Shown: piece by piece, positions 1 through 5,916 of the stretch | How positions within the stretch are numbered: the first letter of the stretch is position 1 | How the letters are laid out: every line of letters begins with the position of its first letter | Assembly (NCBI GenBank): GCA_900751685.1 | Contig: CAADSR010000245.1 | Coordinates: forward strand, 1 to 10,305 | Direction: 5' to 3' | DNA length: 10,305 nt | Source: Clostridia bacterium | Lineage (GTDB): Bacteria > Bacillota > Clostridia > UBA1381 | The notes under the pieces: generated by a model | What the model was told of the DNA's origin: nothing | What the model saw: the letters and a program-made list of their open reading frames with translations, nothing else | Databases searched by the model: none | Translations under genes and position numbers: made by a program

Positions 1-1130
1 TATCCATAATTATCGTTCGTCCACATAAGCGTCACATCGTCAGGCACACGCATCCCTGAATTATACACTTCAAGGATCTCTTTATAGGGGACAAACATCT
101 GGGGAATGTCCTCTGGCCTTTTCCCTATCGTTTCTGAAAGAATCCGCCTCTGTGCCGCTATTATTTCCTCTAACATCTCCGCTTTTTGTTCTGCAGTCCC
201 TGCACCTACCGCTTGCCAAGGCCAATCGTGCAATCCGCGCATACCAACAGTATACATATTTTCATATTGACCGAATTGCTCAATGCTTTCACGCCAGTAG
301 TCACATACAAGCTCCTTATTGTATACGAATTCCCCTGTTTGAGGGTTTTGGTCTGTCCATACATACGCACATGGTTCCTTCGCGTCACGGAGGTGCAGTT
401 TGTATACTGGTTTATCTGGATTTTCTTCAATCCAACGTTTTTCAAAAGGAAAATATTCAAACTGATTATTTCTGAGCATCTGCTCGCAATGGGACGTGCC
501 TATCATAATCCCATACTCCAATGCATTTTGTGCATTGCGGCTATTTTTATGGAAGTGAGGGGAGCATAAATGCATTGCCGGCCAAAGAATGTTTGCTTTT
601 AACCTTAGCAAAAGCTCATATACTCTTTTGTATAGTTCTACATAATCTAAATCACCAAGGCTAAGTGCCCATTTTGAAAAGTTTTCCTCATCATTGATGA
701 AAATCCCCCTATATTTTACAGACGGCTCTTTTGAATAATAAGGCTCCTTAAGAGTCACAAAGATCTTATCATGCTTTTCTGTCTCCACATCAGCCCACCA
801 GTACCATGGGGACACGCCAATGCTTTGGCTCACATCATAAATGCCGTAAATCGCCCCCCGCTTATCCGAGCCTTTTATATAAAGCTTATTCTTATCAATA
901 GAAATCTCAAAACTTTCATATTCCCCATTCGGTACGATTTGTACCACGATATCTGCCGTCAAAAAATCATCGGCAGCTTCTGCTTTTGTGCCTGTAACTT
1001 GTTCTATATCATAACATAGATCCTGTGCTGCACGAATAACGCTTCGATCCTTTGTATCAACAAATATTTTAGGAGCTTTGTTTTTGTCAGAAAGCACCAG
1101 ACCGCCCTCTGAAAAAGAAATATATTTCAC
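1..1130 (-). CDS. GH115-type alpha-glucuronidase, N-terminal part (3' end beyond window)
   Basis: GH115 enzymes remove (4-O-methyl-)glucuronic acid side chains, classically alpha-1,2-linked on xylan. I read 376 codons from a GTG start at 1128-1130, set by AGGAGG 7 bases upstream; no ATG competes. Residues 1-130 match the family's N-terminal alpha/beta domain, including PWYWWADV at 108-115. The barrel then begins with YRGIFINDEE (140-149), LKANILWPAMH (177-187), GTSHCEQM (211-218), GMRGLHDWPW (296-305) and VPYKEILEVY (347-356), in family order. The last visible residues, WTNDNYG (370-376), correspond to the usual W-x-D-D-N-[aromatic]-G, with Asn for the first Asp. There is no signal peptide, so the enzyme is probably cytoplasmic and acts on imported oligosaccharides. 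Family members are roughly 800-1000 residues, so well over half is missing to the left. It is divergent from the AraC-type gene at 1487, its likely regulator. Family assignment is firm; the exact substrate is not. Confidence 0.9.
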   Translation of the reverse strand, partial: MKYISFSEGGLVLSDKNKAPKIFVDTKDRSVIRAAQDLCYDIEQVTGTKAEAADDFLTADIVVQIVPNGEYESFEISIDKNKLYIKGSDKRGAIYGIYDVSQSIGVSPWYWWADVETEKHDKIFVTLKEPYYSKEPSVKYRGIFINDEENFSKWALSLGDLDYVELYKRVYELLLRLKANILWPAMHLCSPHFHKNSRNAQNALEYGIMIGTSHCEQMLRNNQFEYFPFEKRWIEENPDKPVYKLHLRDAKEPCAYVWTDQNPQTGEFVYNKELVCDYWRESIEQFGQYENMYTVGMRGLHDWPWQAVGAGTAEQKAEMLEEIIAAQRRILSETIGKRPEDIPQMFVPYKEILEVYNSGMRVPDDVTLMWTNDNYG

Positions 1131-1137
1131 TAAAATT

Positions 1138-1143
1138 CCTCCT
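1138..1143 (-). promoter_or_regulatory. Ribosome binding site fixing the GTG start of the GH115 gene
   Basis: On the minus strand AGGAGG stands 7 bases before GTG at 1130-1128. This near-perfect Shine-Dalgarno sequence decides the start, because the reading frame offers no ATG nearby. Confidence 0.8.
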
Positions 1144-1175
1144 CTATAAAAATTGCCCTCTATTTTTCATATTTT

Positions 1176-1204
1176 ATTATATACGCTATTCGTAATATTT
1201 TCAT
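1176..1204 (-). promoter_or_regulatory. Predicted sigma-A-type promoter of the GH115 gene
   Basis: On the minus strand a consensus -10 box TATAAT (1181-1176) is preceded, after a 17-base spacer, by ATGAAA (1204-1199), a 4/6 match to TTGACA. Transcription would start near 1168 and give a leader of about 38 bases containing the ribosome binding site. The weak -35 box fits a promoter that needs an activator. Confidence 0.55.
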
Positions 1205-1209
1205 TAAAC

Positions 1210-1229
1210 TATATGACATTCATCATATA
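1210..1229. promoter_or_regulatory. Palindrome, candidate operator of the GH115 promoter
   Basis: Perfect inverted repeat TATATGA-N6-TCATATA. It lies immediately upstream of the proposed -35 box, at about -42 to -61 from the predicted start, where transcription activators commonly bind. A related direct copy of TATGAC-[A/T]TT occurs at 1212-1220 and 1242-1250, 30 bases (about three helical turns) apart. Binding by the adjacent AraC-type regulator is inference. Confidence 0.4.
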
Positions 1230-1436
1230 TTTCTTAATTTTTATGACTTTATTTTTTAATTGTTTTCCTTGCAAATAATGCAGGCTCATACGATCAAAAC
1301 TGCCCCGAAGCATGATTTTCTCAAATCTATGGCTTCAAATAGATCAACTCTTAACCGCCGGATCCATTCACTTTTTTATTACACAAGAAATTTTTAATCA
1401 AACCATTAAAGCTTTTGCTGTTTGTTCTATAAAATC

Positions 1437-1465
1437 TTGAGGTTTTTGCTCTTGTATGATACACT
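1437..1465 (+). promoter_or_regulatory. Possible promoter of AraC-type regulator 1
   Basis: TTGAGG (1437-1442) is followed after 17 bases by TACACT (1460-1465). A better-looking -10 hexamer, TATGAT at 1455-1460, lacks a properly spaced -35 box. Either choice puts the start only a few bases ahead of the ribosome binding site, so the exact promoter is uncertain. Confidence 0.3.
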
Positions 1466-1471
1466 ATACGC

Positions 1472-1476
1472 AGGAG
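1472..1476 (+). promoter_or_regulatory. Ribosome binding site deciding the start of AraC-type regulator 1
   Basis: AGGAG lies 10 bases before ATG at 1487. An in-frame GTG at 1478 begins two bases after this motif, too close for initiation, so the ATG is preferred. Confidence 0.6.
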
Positions 1477-1486
1477 AGTGATTCCC

Positions 1487-2305
1487 ATGTATAGCCAAGA
1501 GGATAAACAAGGATACATCAATGGTTTTGCGCTGGGCTACAGCATCCAGGCAAACATGGTCCCGGACAACGATTATCATTGTGAAAACACCTATGAAATT
1601 ATGTATGTACGCAAAGGCTGCCGGAAAGTTTTCATAAAGGAGCATATTTACCATATAAAAGCGGGAAATCTACTTTTTATTGATAAAAATACACTTCACA
1701 AGTCACAGCATTTATCCGATGAATACGAGCGGTTCGTAATCAATTTTACAGATGATTATATTATGCCGTCTGTAAAAAAACAGATGAAAATCCTTTTTGA
1801 ACAGCGTATTTATGCGCCATCCAAGCTAAGCAGCACCGACAAATTATTTTTCAGTATATTTTCTGAATGGGAACGGCTGCATAAAAATGACGGCGTTGCA
1901 CAAGACAATATAAAATGCTATGTGAACCTGCTCCTCACGCATTTTATACGCAACAATAACGCGTATGCGTATTATGACGTAAAATTTGATAATCCCTCTA
2001 TAGAAAGACTAGTACAATATATCAATGAAAACTTCAAGGCACAGATAACTCTTGATGATTCTGCGAAAATGCTCCATTTAAGCCCGTCCCATTTGTCGCG
2101 TATTTTTTTGAAACACACTGGGTTTGGATTTTTGGAGTATCTGAAAATACTCCGTATCGAACACGGTAAGAGCCTGCTTGCAGATACAAACATGAGCGTT
2201 AAGCAAATAGCTTTTGAATGCGGCTTTAATGACAGTAATTATTTCTCCTCCGTGTTCAAGCGTGAAACAGGAATATCCCCGCTCCAATATAGAAAGCTGA
2301 AATAA
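1487..2305 (+). CDS. AraC-family transcriptional regulator 1 (cupin + AraC HTH)
   Basis: A 272-residue cytoplasmic DNA-binding regulator. Residues about 10-90 form a beta-rich, cupin-type sensor domain of the AraC_binding kind, with scattered His and Glu (H31, E37, H71), and probably sense a sugar. Residues about 100-165 look helical, a linker and possible dimerisation region. Residues 170-272 are a complete AraC DNA-binding domain with two helix-turn-helix units. The first is around 189-211 (TLDDSAKMLHLSPSHLSRIF), the second around 237-260, ending in the family signature GFNDSNYFSSVFKRETGISPLQYR split across 246-269. The gene is divergent from the GH115 gene, the usual arrangement for a local activator, so control of that gene is the leading inference. 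The ligand cannot be read from the sequence. Length is normal for the family and the frame is intact. Confidence 0.93.
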   Translation: MYSQEDKQGYINGFALGYSIQANMVPDNDYHCENTYEIMYVRKGCRKVFIKEHIYHIKAGNLLFIDKNTLHKSQHLSDEYERFVINFTDDYIMPSVKKQMKILFEQRIYAPSKLSSTDKLFFSIFSEWERLHKNDGVAQDNIKCYVNLLLTHFIRNNNAYAYYDVKFDNPSIERLVQYINENFKAQITLDDSAKMLHLSPSHLSRIFLKHTGFGFLEYLKILRIEHGKSLLADTNMSVKQIAFECGFNDSNYFSSVFKRETGISPLQYRKLK

Positions 2306-2344
2306 TTCTGAGCACGTTTAAAAAACATCATTTTAATACATGCC

Positions 2345-2391
2345 AAAAAAGAGGGGGTAAGTAAAGTTTTCAACTTTACTTACCCCCTCTT
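2345..2391 (-). terminator. Strong intrinsic terminator downstream of the GH78 gene
   Basis: A perfect 20-base-pair stem (2349-2368 with 2372-2391) closes a 3-base TTC loop. On the minus strand the stem is followed by six T residues (complement of 2345-2350), as expected for an intrinsic terminator. It starts about 49 bases past the rhamnosidase stop. On the plus strand the stem lies 43 bases after the stop of regulator 1 but has only a poor T tract. It may still reduce read-through in that direction. Confidence 0.85.
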
Positions 2392-2439
2392 AATATGAAA
2401 CGGTTTATTTATGCTTAAAAAATACTATAGTGTTTGCCT

Positions 2440-4599
2440 TCAATTCCAAAAAATATAGGTTCCTTTATTTACATGATATTCATTTTTCCCAATAATGACC
2501 GTTGTTGGAACAGGAGTTACGATCTCATACTTCACTTTACCCCCGCTGTATATCCAAGACGAACGTATTTCACCATGAATGCTTTTAAAAGATACATCAA
2601 GAGAACCAATGCGCTGGTCCGGAACAGGTGCGATCACCATCGTTTCAAAGCCTGCTTTTTCCACTTGGATTCCCGCTGCCACGGTATAGACCCAATCCAT
2701 CACCGATCCATAAGCATAATGATTATAGGAGTTCATTTCACTGCTCCATAGTGACCCGTCATCCCTGATGCCATCCCAATGCTCCCATATCGTTGTTGCG
2801 CCATGATTCACTTCATAAAGCCATGACGGATACTCTTCCTGCAAAAGTAGATCGTAGGCAACATCGGCATATCCGTTTTGACTCAATGCATGTAAAAGAT
2901 ACGGCGTTCCTACAAAACCGGTCTGCAGCTTATTCCCATTGTCCCTGATCATTTTTACAAGGTTGTCCGCAGCTGCTTTTTTATCATCACACAATCCGAA
3001 AACAAGAGCTAATACATGTTCTGTTTGAGTGGTAAGCTTGCTAAAATGTAGTTTAAATGTCTTAACTATGTTTCTATACAGCTCCTCATATCCCGAAATA
3101 TCCTCACCTAATGCAGTCCCGGCTTTTATCACAAGCGACGTGGAATATGCATAAAAAGCGGATGCAATAAAATCATCATTGGTAGAACCCCTATAGCTTC
3201 CATAAGGTGCATCCAGCGCAAGCCAGTCACCGTAATGCTTCTGCCACAAGGCATCCCCTTCGTCTTCGGAGGTCCACAAATATTGATCCAGGGTATCGCC
3301 TGTAATATAGTCCACCCAATTTTTCATCGCCTGAAAATTATTCTTTAAAATTTCGATGTCCCCATATGTTATATACATCTGCCATGGAAGCACACAGATA
3401 ACATCCCCCCAAGCGGTACTTGAGCGGGAGATCTGCCAGAAATTCGGGACAGTATCCGGGATCGAGCCATCAGCTCTTTGCTCTGCTCGAAGATCTGCAA
3501 GCCATTTGTCAAAAAATTTCTTCACATTATAATTAAATGATGCGGTCTTTGCAAAAACCTGCGCGTCACCTGTCCATCCCATCCGTTCATTCCTCTGAGG
3601 GCAGTCTGTCGGGATATCAAGGAAATTAGACCGCTGCGACCATAATGTATTTTCAAACAAACGGTTTAACTTTGCATTACCAAATTGGACATAGCCTGTA
3701 CGCTCCATATCGGAATACACAGCAATACTTGTAAAATCATCAAGCTCAATCTCACCCGGGTACTCATCGATACGAATATAGCGGTAGCCATAAAATGTGT
3801 GCTGCGGCTTATAGGTTTGTTCCCCGTCAGTACAGGTGTAGTCTATCATCGTCTTGACCCCCCGGTAATTTTCCGTATAAAAATTACCGTCATTATCAAG
3901 GATCTCCGCATGGGAAATATGTACCTTATCACCTTTTTTTGCATGGACCTTAAATTCCACATATCCGGCAAGGTTTTGCCCAAAATCGATCACTCGCTCA
4001 CCCTTTGGTGTTACGATATAGGATACAGGCTTGATCCGTTCCTGTTCACATACAGGCTCCCCCTCTTGAGGTATCAACCGTTCCTTCGGCAGATCAAGAA
4101 CCTTTACAGGGATATATGCCGTATCGCAGGCAGTAGCATCATAAATTACACCATCATAAATATCTGCCATCAATATTTTGCTTTTTGCTACCTCCCAGGT
4201 GTCATCGGTATAAATATGCTCTACTTCCCCATCCTCGTATGACACAGCTATTTCTGCAATAAGCCCGCACGGGGTGTTGTTTATATCCTTCGAATTTTCA
4301 CTGATATGCCCTCTATACCAGCCAGTCCCCACCGTTACGGTGATCTCGTTGTTATCTGACAGCATATGGGTGATGTCATATGTCTGATATTGTAGGCGTG
4401 TCTTATAAGAAGTAAGCCCAGGAGCAAGAATAAAATTTCCTACCCTTTTGTTGTTTATGCTTGCTTCATATACCCCGACCGCCGTAATTACCAGCTCCGC
4501 CTTGGTCAATTTTTTACTTACGTCAAATACTTTTCTGAACTTAGGGCATATTTCTCCAAAATCCTCAGCTGTTCCGATCCAGTTTGCATCATAAATCAT
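2440..4599 (-). CDS. GH78 alpha-L-rhamnosidase, intracellular
   Basis: Inverting glycosidase that releases terminal alpha-L-rhamnose. It is 719 residues from ATG 4599, chosen for AAGGAGGG 7 bases upstream; an earlier in-frame Met at 4656 adds 19 residues and lacks that site. Residues about 5-170 are the Bac_rhamnosid_N beta-sandwich (SYKTRLQYQTYDIT, 64-77; GTGWYRGHI, 91-99). Residues 175-300 are the second beta domain. The (alpha/alpha)6 catalytic domain runs about 305-645, with the hallmark TDCPQRNERMGWTGD (331-345) giving Glu338 as probable acid, and ATTIWEHWDG (601-610) giving Glu606 as probable base. A C-terminal beta domain runs to 719. The Fn3-like domain that begins many longer homologues is absent. 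With no signal peptide it probably acts on imported rhamno-oligosaccharides. It is divergent from AraC-type regulator 2. Family is firm; linkage preference is unknown. Confidence 0.95.
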   Translation of the reverse strand: MIYDANWIGTAEDFGEICPKFRKVFDVSKKLTKAELVITAVGVYEASINNKRVGNFILAPGLTSYKTRLQYQTYDITHMLSDNNEITVTVGTGWYRGHISENSKDINNTPCGLIAEIAVSYEDGEVEHIYTDDTWEVAKSKILMADIYDGVIYDATACDTAYIPVKVLDLPKERLIPQEGEPVCEQERIKPVSYIVTPKGERVIDFGQNLAGYVEFKVHAKKGDKVHISHAEILDNDGNFYTENYRGVKTMIDYTCTDGEQTYKPQHTFYGYRYIRIDEYPGEIELDDFTSIAVYSDMERTGYVQFGNAKLNRLFENTLWSQRSNFLDIPTDCPQRNERMGWTGDAQVFAKTASFNYNVKKFFDKWLADLRAEQRADGSIPDTVPNFWQISRSSTAWGDVICVLPWQMYITYGDIEILKNNFQAMKNWVDYITGDTLDQYLWTSEDEGDALWQKHYGDWLALDAPYGSYRGSTNDDFIASAFYAYSTSLVIKAGTALGEDISGYEELYRNIVKTFKLHFSKLTTQTEHVLALVFGLCDDKKAAADNLVKMIRDNGNKLQTGFVGTPYLLHALSQNGYADVAYDLLLQEEYPSWLYEVNHGATTIWEHWDGIRDDGSLWSSEMNSYNHYAYGSVMDWVYTVAAGIQVEKAGFETMVIAPVPDQRIGSLDVSFKSIHGEIRSSWIYSGGKVKYEIVTPVPTTVIIGKNEYHVNKGTYIFWN

Positions 4600-4606
4600 T
4601 TTATGA

Positions 4607-4614
4607 CCCTCCTT
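4607..4614 (-). promoter_or_regulatory. Ribosome binding site fixing the GH78 start
   Basis: AAGGAGGG on the minus strand lies 7 bases before ATG at 4599-4597. It settles the start in favour of this codon over the in-frame ATG at 4656. Confidence 0.8.
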
Positions 4615-4634
4615 GTATGGTTTTATATGGTTAC

Positions 4635-4643
4635 AATATAGCA
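4635..4643 (-). promoter_or_regulatory. Predicted extended -10 promoter of the GH78 gene
   Basis: On the minus strand TG-C-TATATT forms an extended -10 element, with no good -35 box at 16-18 bases upstream. Transcription would begin near 4629, giving a leader of about 30 bases with the ribosome binding site. The weak -35 region would suit activation by the divergent AraC-type regulator. Confidence 0.45.
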
Positions 4644-4720
4644 CATAGCAGATCATTTTACCATAAACAAAGGTTTGAAATATATATAAATGTACGATTG
4701 TTTTCTTGCATTAATGATAT

Positions 4721-4729
4721 TGTTATGAT
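4721..4729 (+). promoter_or_regulatory. Predicted extended -10 promoter of AraC-type regulator 2
   Basis: TG-T-TATGAT is an extended -10 element; the nearest -35-like hexamer (TTGTTT, 4698-4703) is 20 bases away, a little far. The start would be near 4736, followed by AAGGAG (4754-4759) 8 bases before ATG 4768. The hexamer ATGATA occurs twice, 11 bases apart (4714 and 4725), overlapping the -10 box, and CATTAATG (4709-4716) is a perfect 8-base palindrome. Either could be part of an operator, but both are short. Confidence 0.45.
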
Positions 4730-4767
4730 AGGATATAAATACAACTATATTATAAGGAGCCTTATTT

Positions 4768-5649
4768 ATGAATTTAAGTGAAATTCAGCCCTACATACGT
4801 TATGTCAATAACTATAGCGGTAAATATAACTATATACAACCCAAAAGGATCATATATGATTTTGAATTTATGTATATCATGAACGGAAGCATAACCATAT
4901 TTTATAATGATCAAAAATATGAGCTTCATAAATCAGACCTGTTTTATTTTGAACCTAACATCGAAAATTATATGGTGCTTAGGGAAAAAAAAGATTTGAA
5001 AACACACTGCATCCATTTTGACTGGGTAAGGCCTAAACCAGACGAAGATTTTAAAGCGGAAGATTTTTATCTTAATTCGATTTTAAAACCTGAACACGCC
5101 TCACGTATACCACAGCTTATCAATAGGTACACTCCCCCGCCTGCTGATTTCAATATACCAAATTATATTCCGAACCTACCCTATGAAAAAGTGGCAAAGT
5201 TATTTGTAGAATGCTATTATTCCTTTATTCTAAACTCTACTGCATCATCGTTAAAGCTGCAGGCAGGATTTTTTAATATCCTATCAGAGCTTGCCGAAAT
5301 ATATAGCCCTGACAAAGCTTCAAGTTTTATCCATCCTAAAATCATAAAATCAATGGAATACATAAAAGAACATTATACCGAGAAGATCAGAACTGAAGAA
5401 TTAGCAAAAAAACACCATATGTCACCAAAATATTTTGGTACTGTCTTTAAAAAAACCACAGGCCAAAGTATCAATAATTTTGTAAACAACCTGCGTATTT
5501 TTGATGCAAAACAAATGCTTATCGGGACTGATATGAGCATTGAAAGGATCTCTGAAAAATTGGGATTTTCAAACCCATTTCATTTTTCAAAGCGTTTTAA
5601 GGAAGCGGAGGGCCTCTCACCACTGCAATATAGGAATATGACCAGATAA
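4768..5649 (+). CDS. AraC-family transcriptional regulator 2 (cupin-type N-domain + AraC HTH)
   Basis: A 293-residue regulator starting at ATG 4768 behind AAGGAG. Residues about 25-90 form the beta-rich sensor half (FEFMYIMNGSITIFYNDQKYELHKSDLFYF split over 32-61), and about 95-185 are a mixed linker with a Pro-rich patch (TPPP, 122-125) and a helical stretch. Residues 188-293 carry both helix-turn-helix units, about 208-231 and 257-281, and the closing FHFSKRFKEAEGLSPLQYR (271-289). It shares the DNA-binding fold with regulator 1 but its sensor half reads differently, so it is not a recent duplicate. Its coding sequence is notably AT-rich: two sampled 60-base lines have 16 and 17 G+C. It is divergent from the rhamnosidase gene, which it probably activates in response to a rhamnose-containing ligand; that is inference from position. 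Confidence 0.93.
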   Translation: MNLSEIQPYIRYVNNYSGKYNYIQPKRIIYDFEFMYIMNGSITIFYNDQKYELHKSDLFYFEPNIENYMVLREKKDLKTHCIHFDWVRPKPDEDFKAEDFYLNSILKPEHASRIPQLINRYTPPPADFNIPNYIPNLPYEKVAKLFVECYYSFILNSTASSLKLQAGFFNILSELAEIYSPDKASSFIHPKIIKSMEYIKEHYTEKIRTEELAKKHHMSPKYFGTVFKKTTGQSINNFVNNLRIFDAKQMLIGTDMSIERISEKLGFSNPFHFSKRFKEAEGLSPLQYRNMTR

Positions 5650-5756
5650 TCCCCCTTATCAGTTTTTTCTATCAAATTAGAAATGAAATTTAGAAAGAAC
5701 CTGCGCTGTTAGCATGATACAAATTTATGTTTCCAAGTTAAATAAAATGTGTATAT

Positions 5757-5801
5757 AAAAAGTCTGTATCCAATCCTTGTTGGTTTGGATACAGACTTTT
5801 A
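5757..5801. terminator. Bidirectional intrinsic terminator between convergent genes
   Basis: AGTCTGTATCCAA (5761-5773) pairs perfectly with TTGGATACAGACT (5785-5797) around an 11-base loop. The flanking A and T runs extend the stem and supply a T tract on both strands. It lies 107 bases after the stop of AraC-type regulator 2 and about 115 bases beyond the stop of the large esterase gene, so it can end transcription from both sides. Confidence 0.8.
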
Positions 5802-5916
5802 TTAAGATCAAAACTATTATTTTACTTTAAAACCATCTTAAGCAAAATGGTGTATTGCCGTCAAGCCAATGAAAGCTCTGTTGTGCTTAACCGCTCCTGA
5901 GGTTCAATCCCTTCAA

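Larger units (their letters stand above)
1131..1486. other. Divergent intergenic region between GH115 and AraC-type regulator 1
   Basis: This stretch of about 356 bases holds the control signals of both flanking genes. The part next to GH115 (about 1140-1260) is very AT-rich and carries a promoter and a palindrome, listed separately. The central part (about 1270-1380) is richer in G+C and shows no convincing gene, only an unsupported 39-codon reading frame. The part next to the regulator (1430-1486) carries a possible weak promoter and the ribosome binding site. No RNA gene or riboswitch fold was recognised. Confidence 0.6.

Noticed and set aside
152..569. Plus-strand ORFs of 107 and 127 codons.
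   Set aside because: They lie antisense to the well-supported GH115 reading frame, have no ribosome binding site and look like low-quality shadow products.
1278..1397. A 39-codon plus-strand reading frame in the GH115/regulator 1 intergenic region.
   Set aside because: No ribosome binding site precedes the ATG, the product resembles nothing I know, and an ORF this short is expected by chance.
3685..4242. A 185-codon plus-strand ORF.
   Set aside because: It is entirely antisense to the GH78 gene and has no family-like motif.
5644..5670. Small hairpin (GATAA/TTATC) at the stop codon of regulator 2, followed by six T residues.
   Set aside because: The stem is only 5 AT-rich pairs and includes the stop codon; the much stronger hairpin at 5757-5801 explains termination.
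5900..5916. GGTTCAATCCC resembles the T-loop of a tRNA.
   Set aside because: The T-stem pairs only partly, and no D-arm, anticodon arm or acceptor stem could be found around it on either strand, so it is taken as chance.
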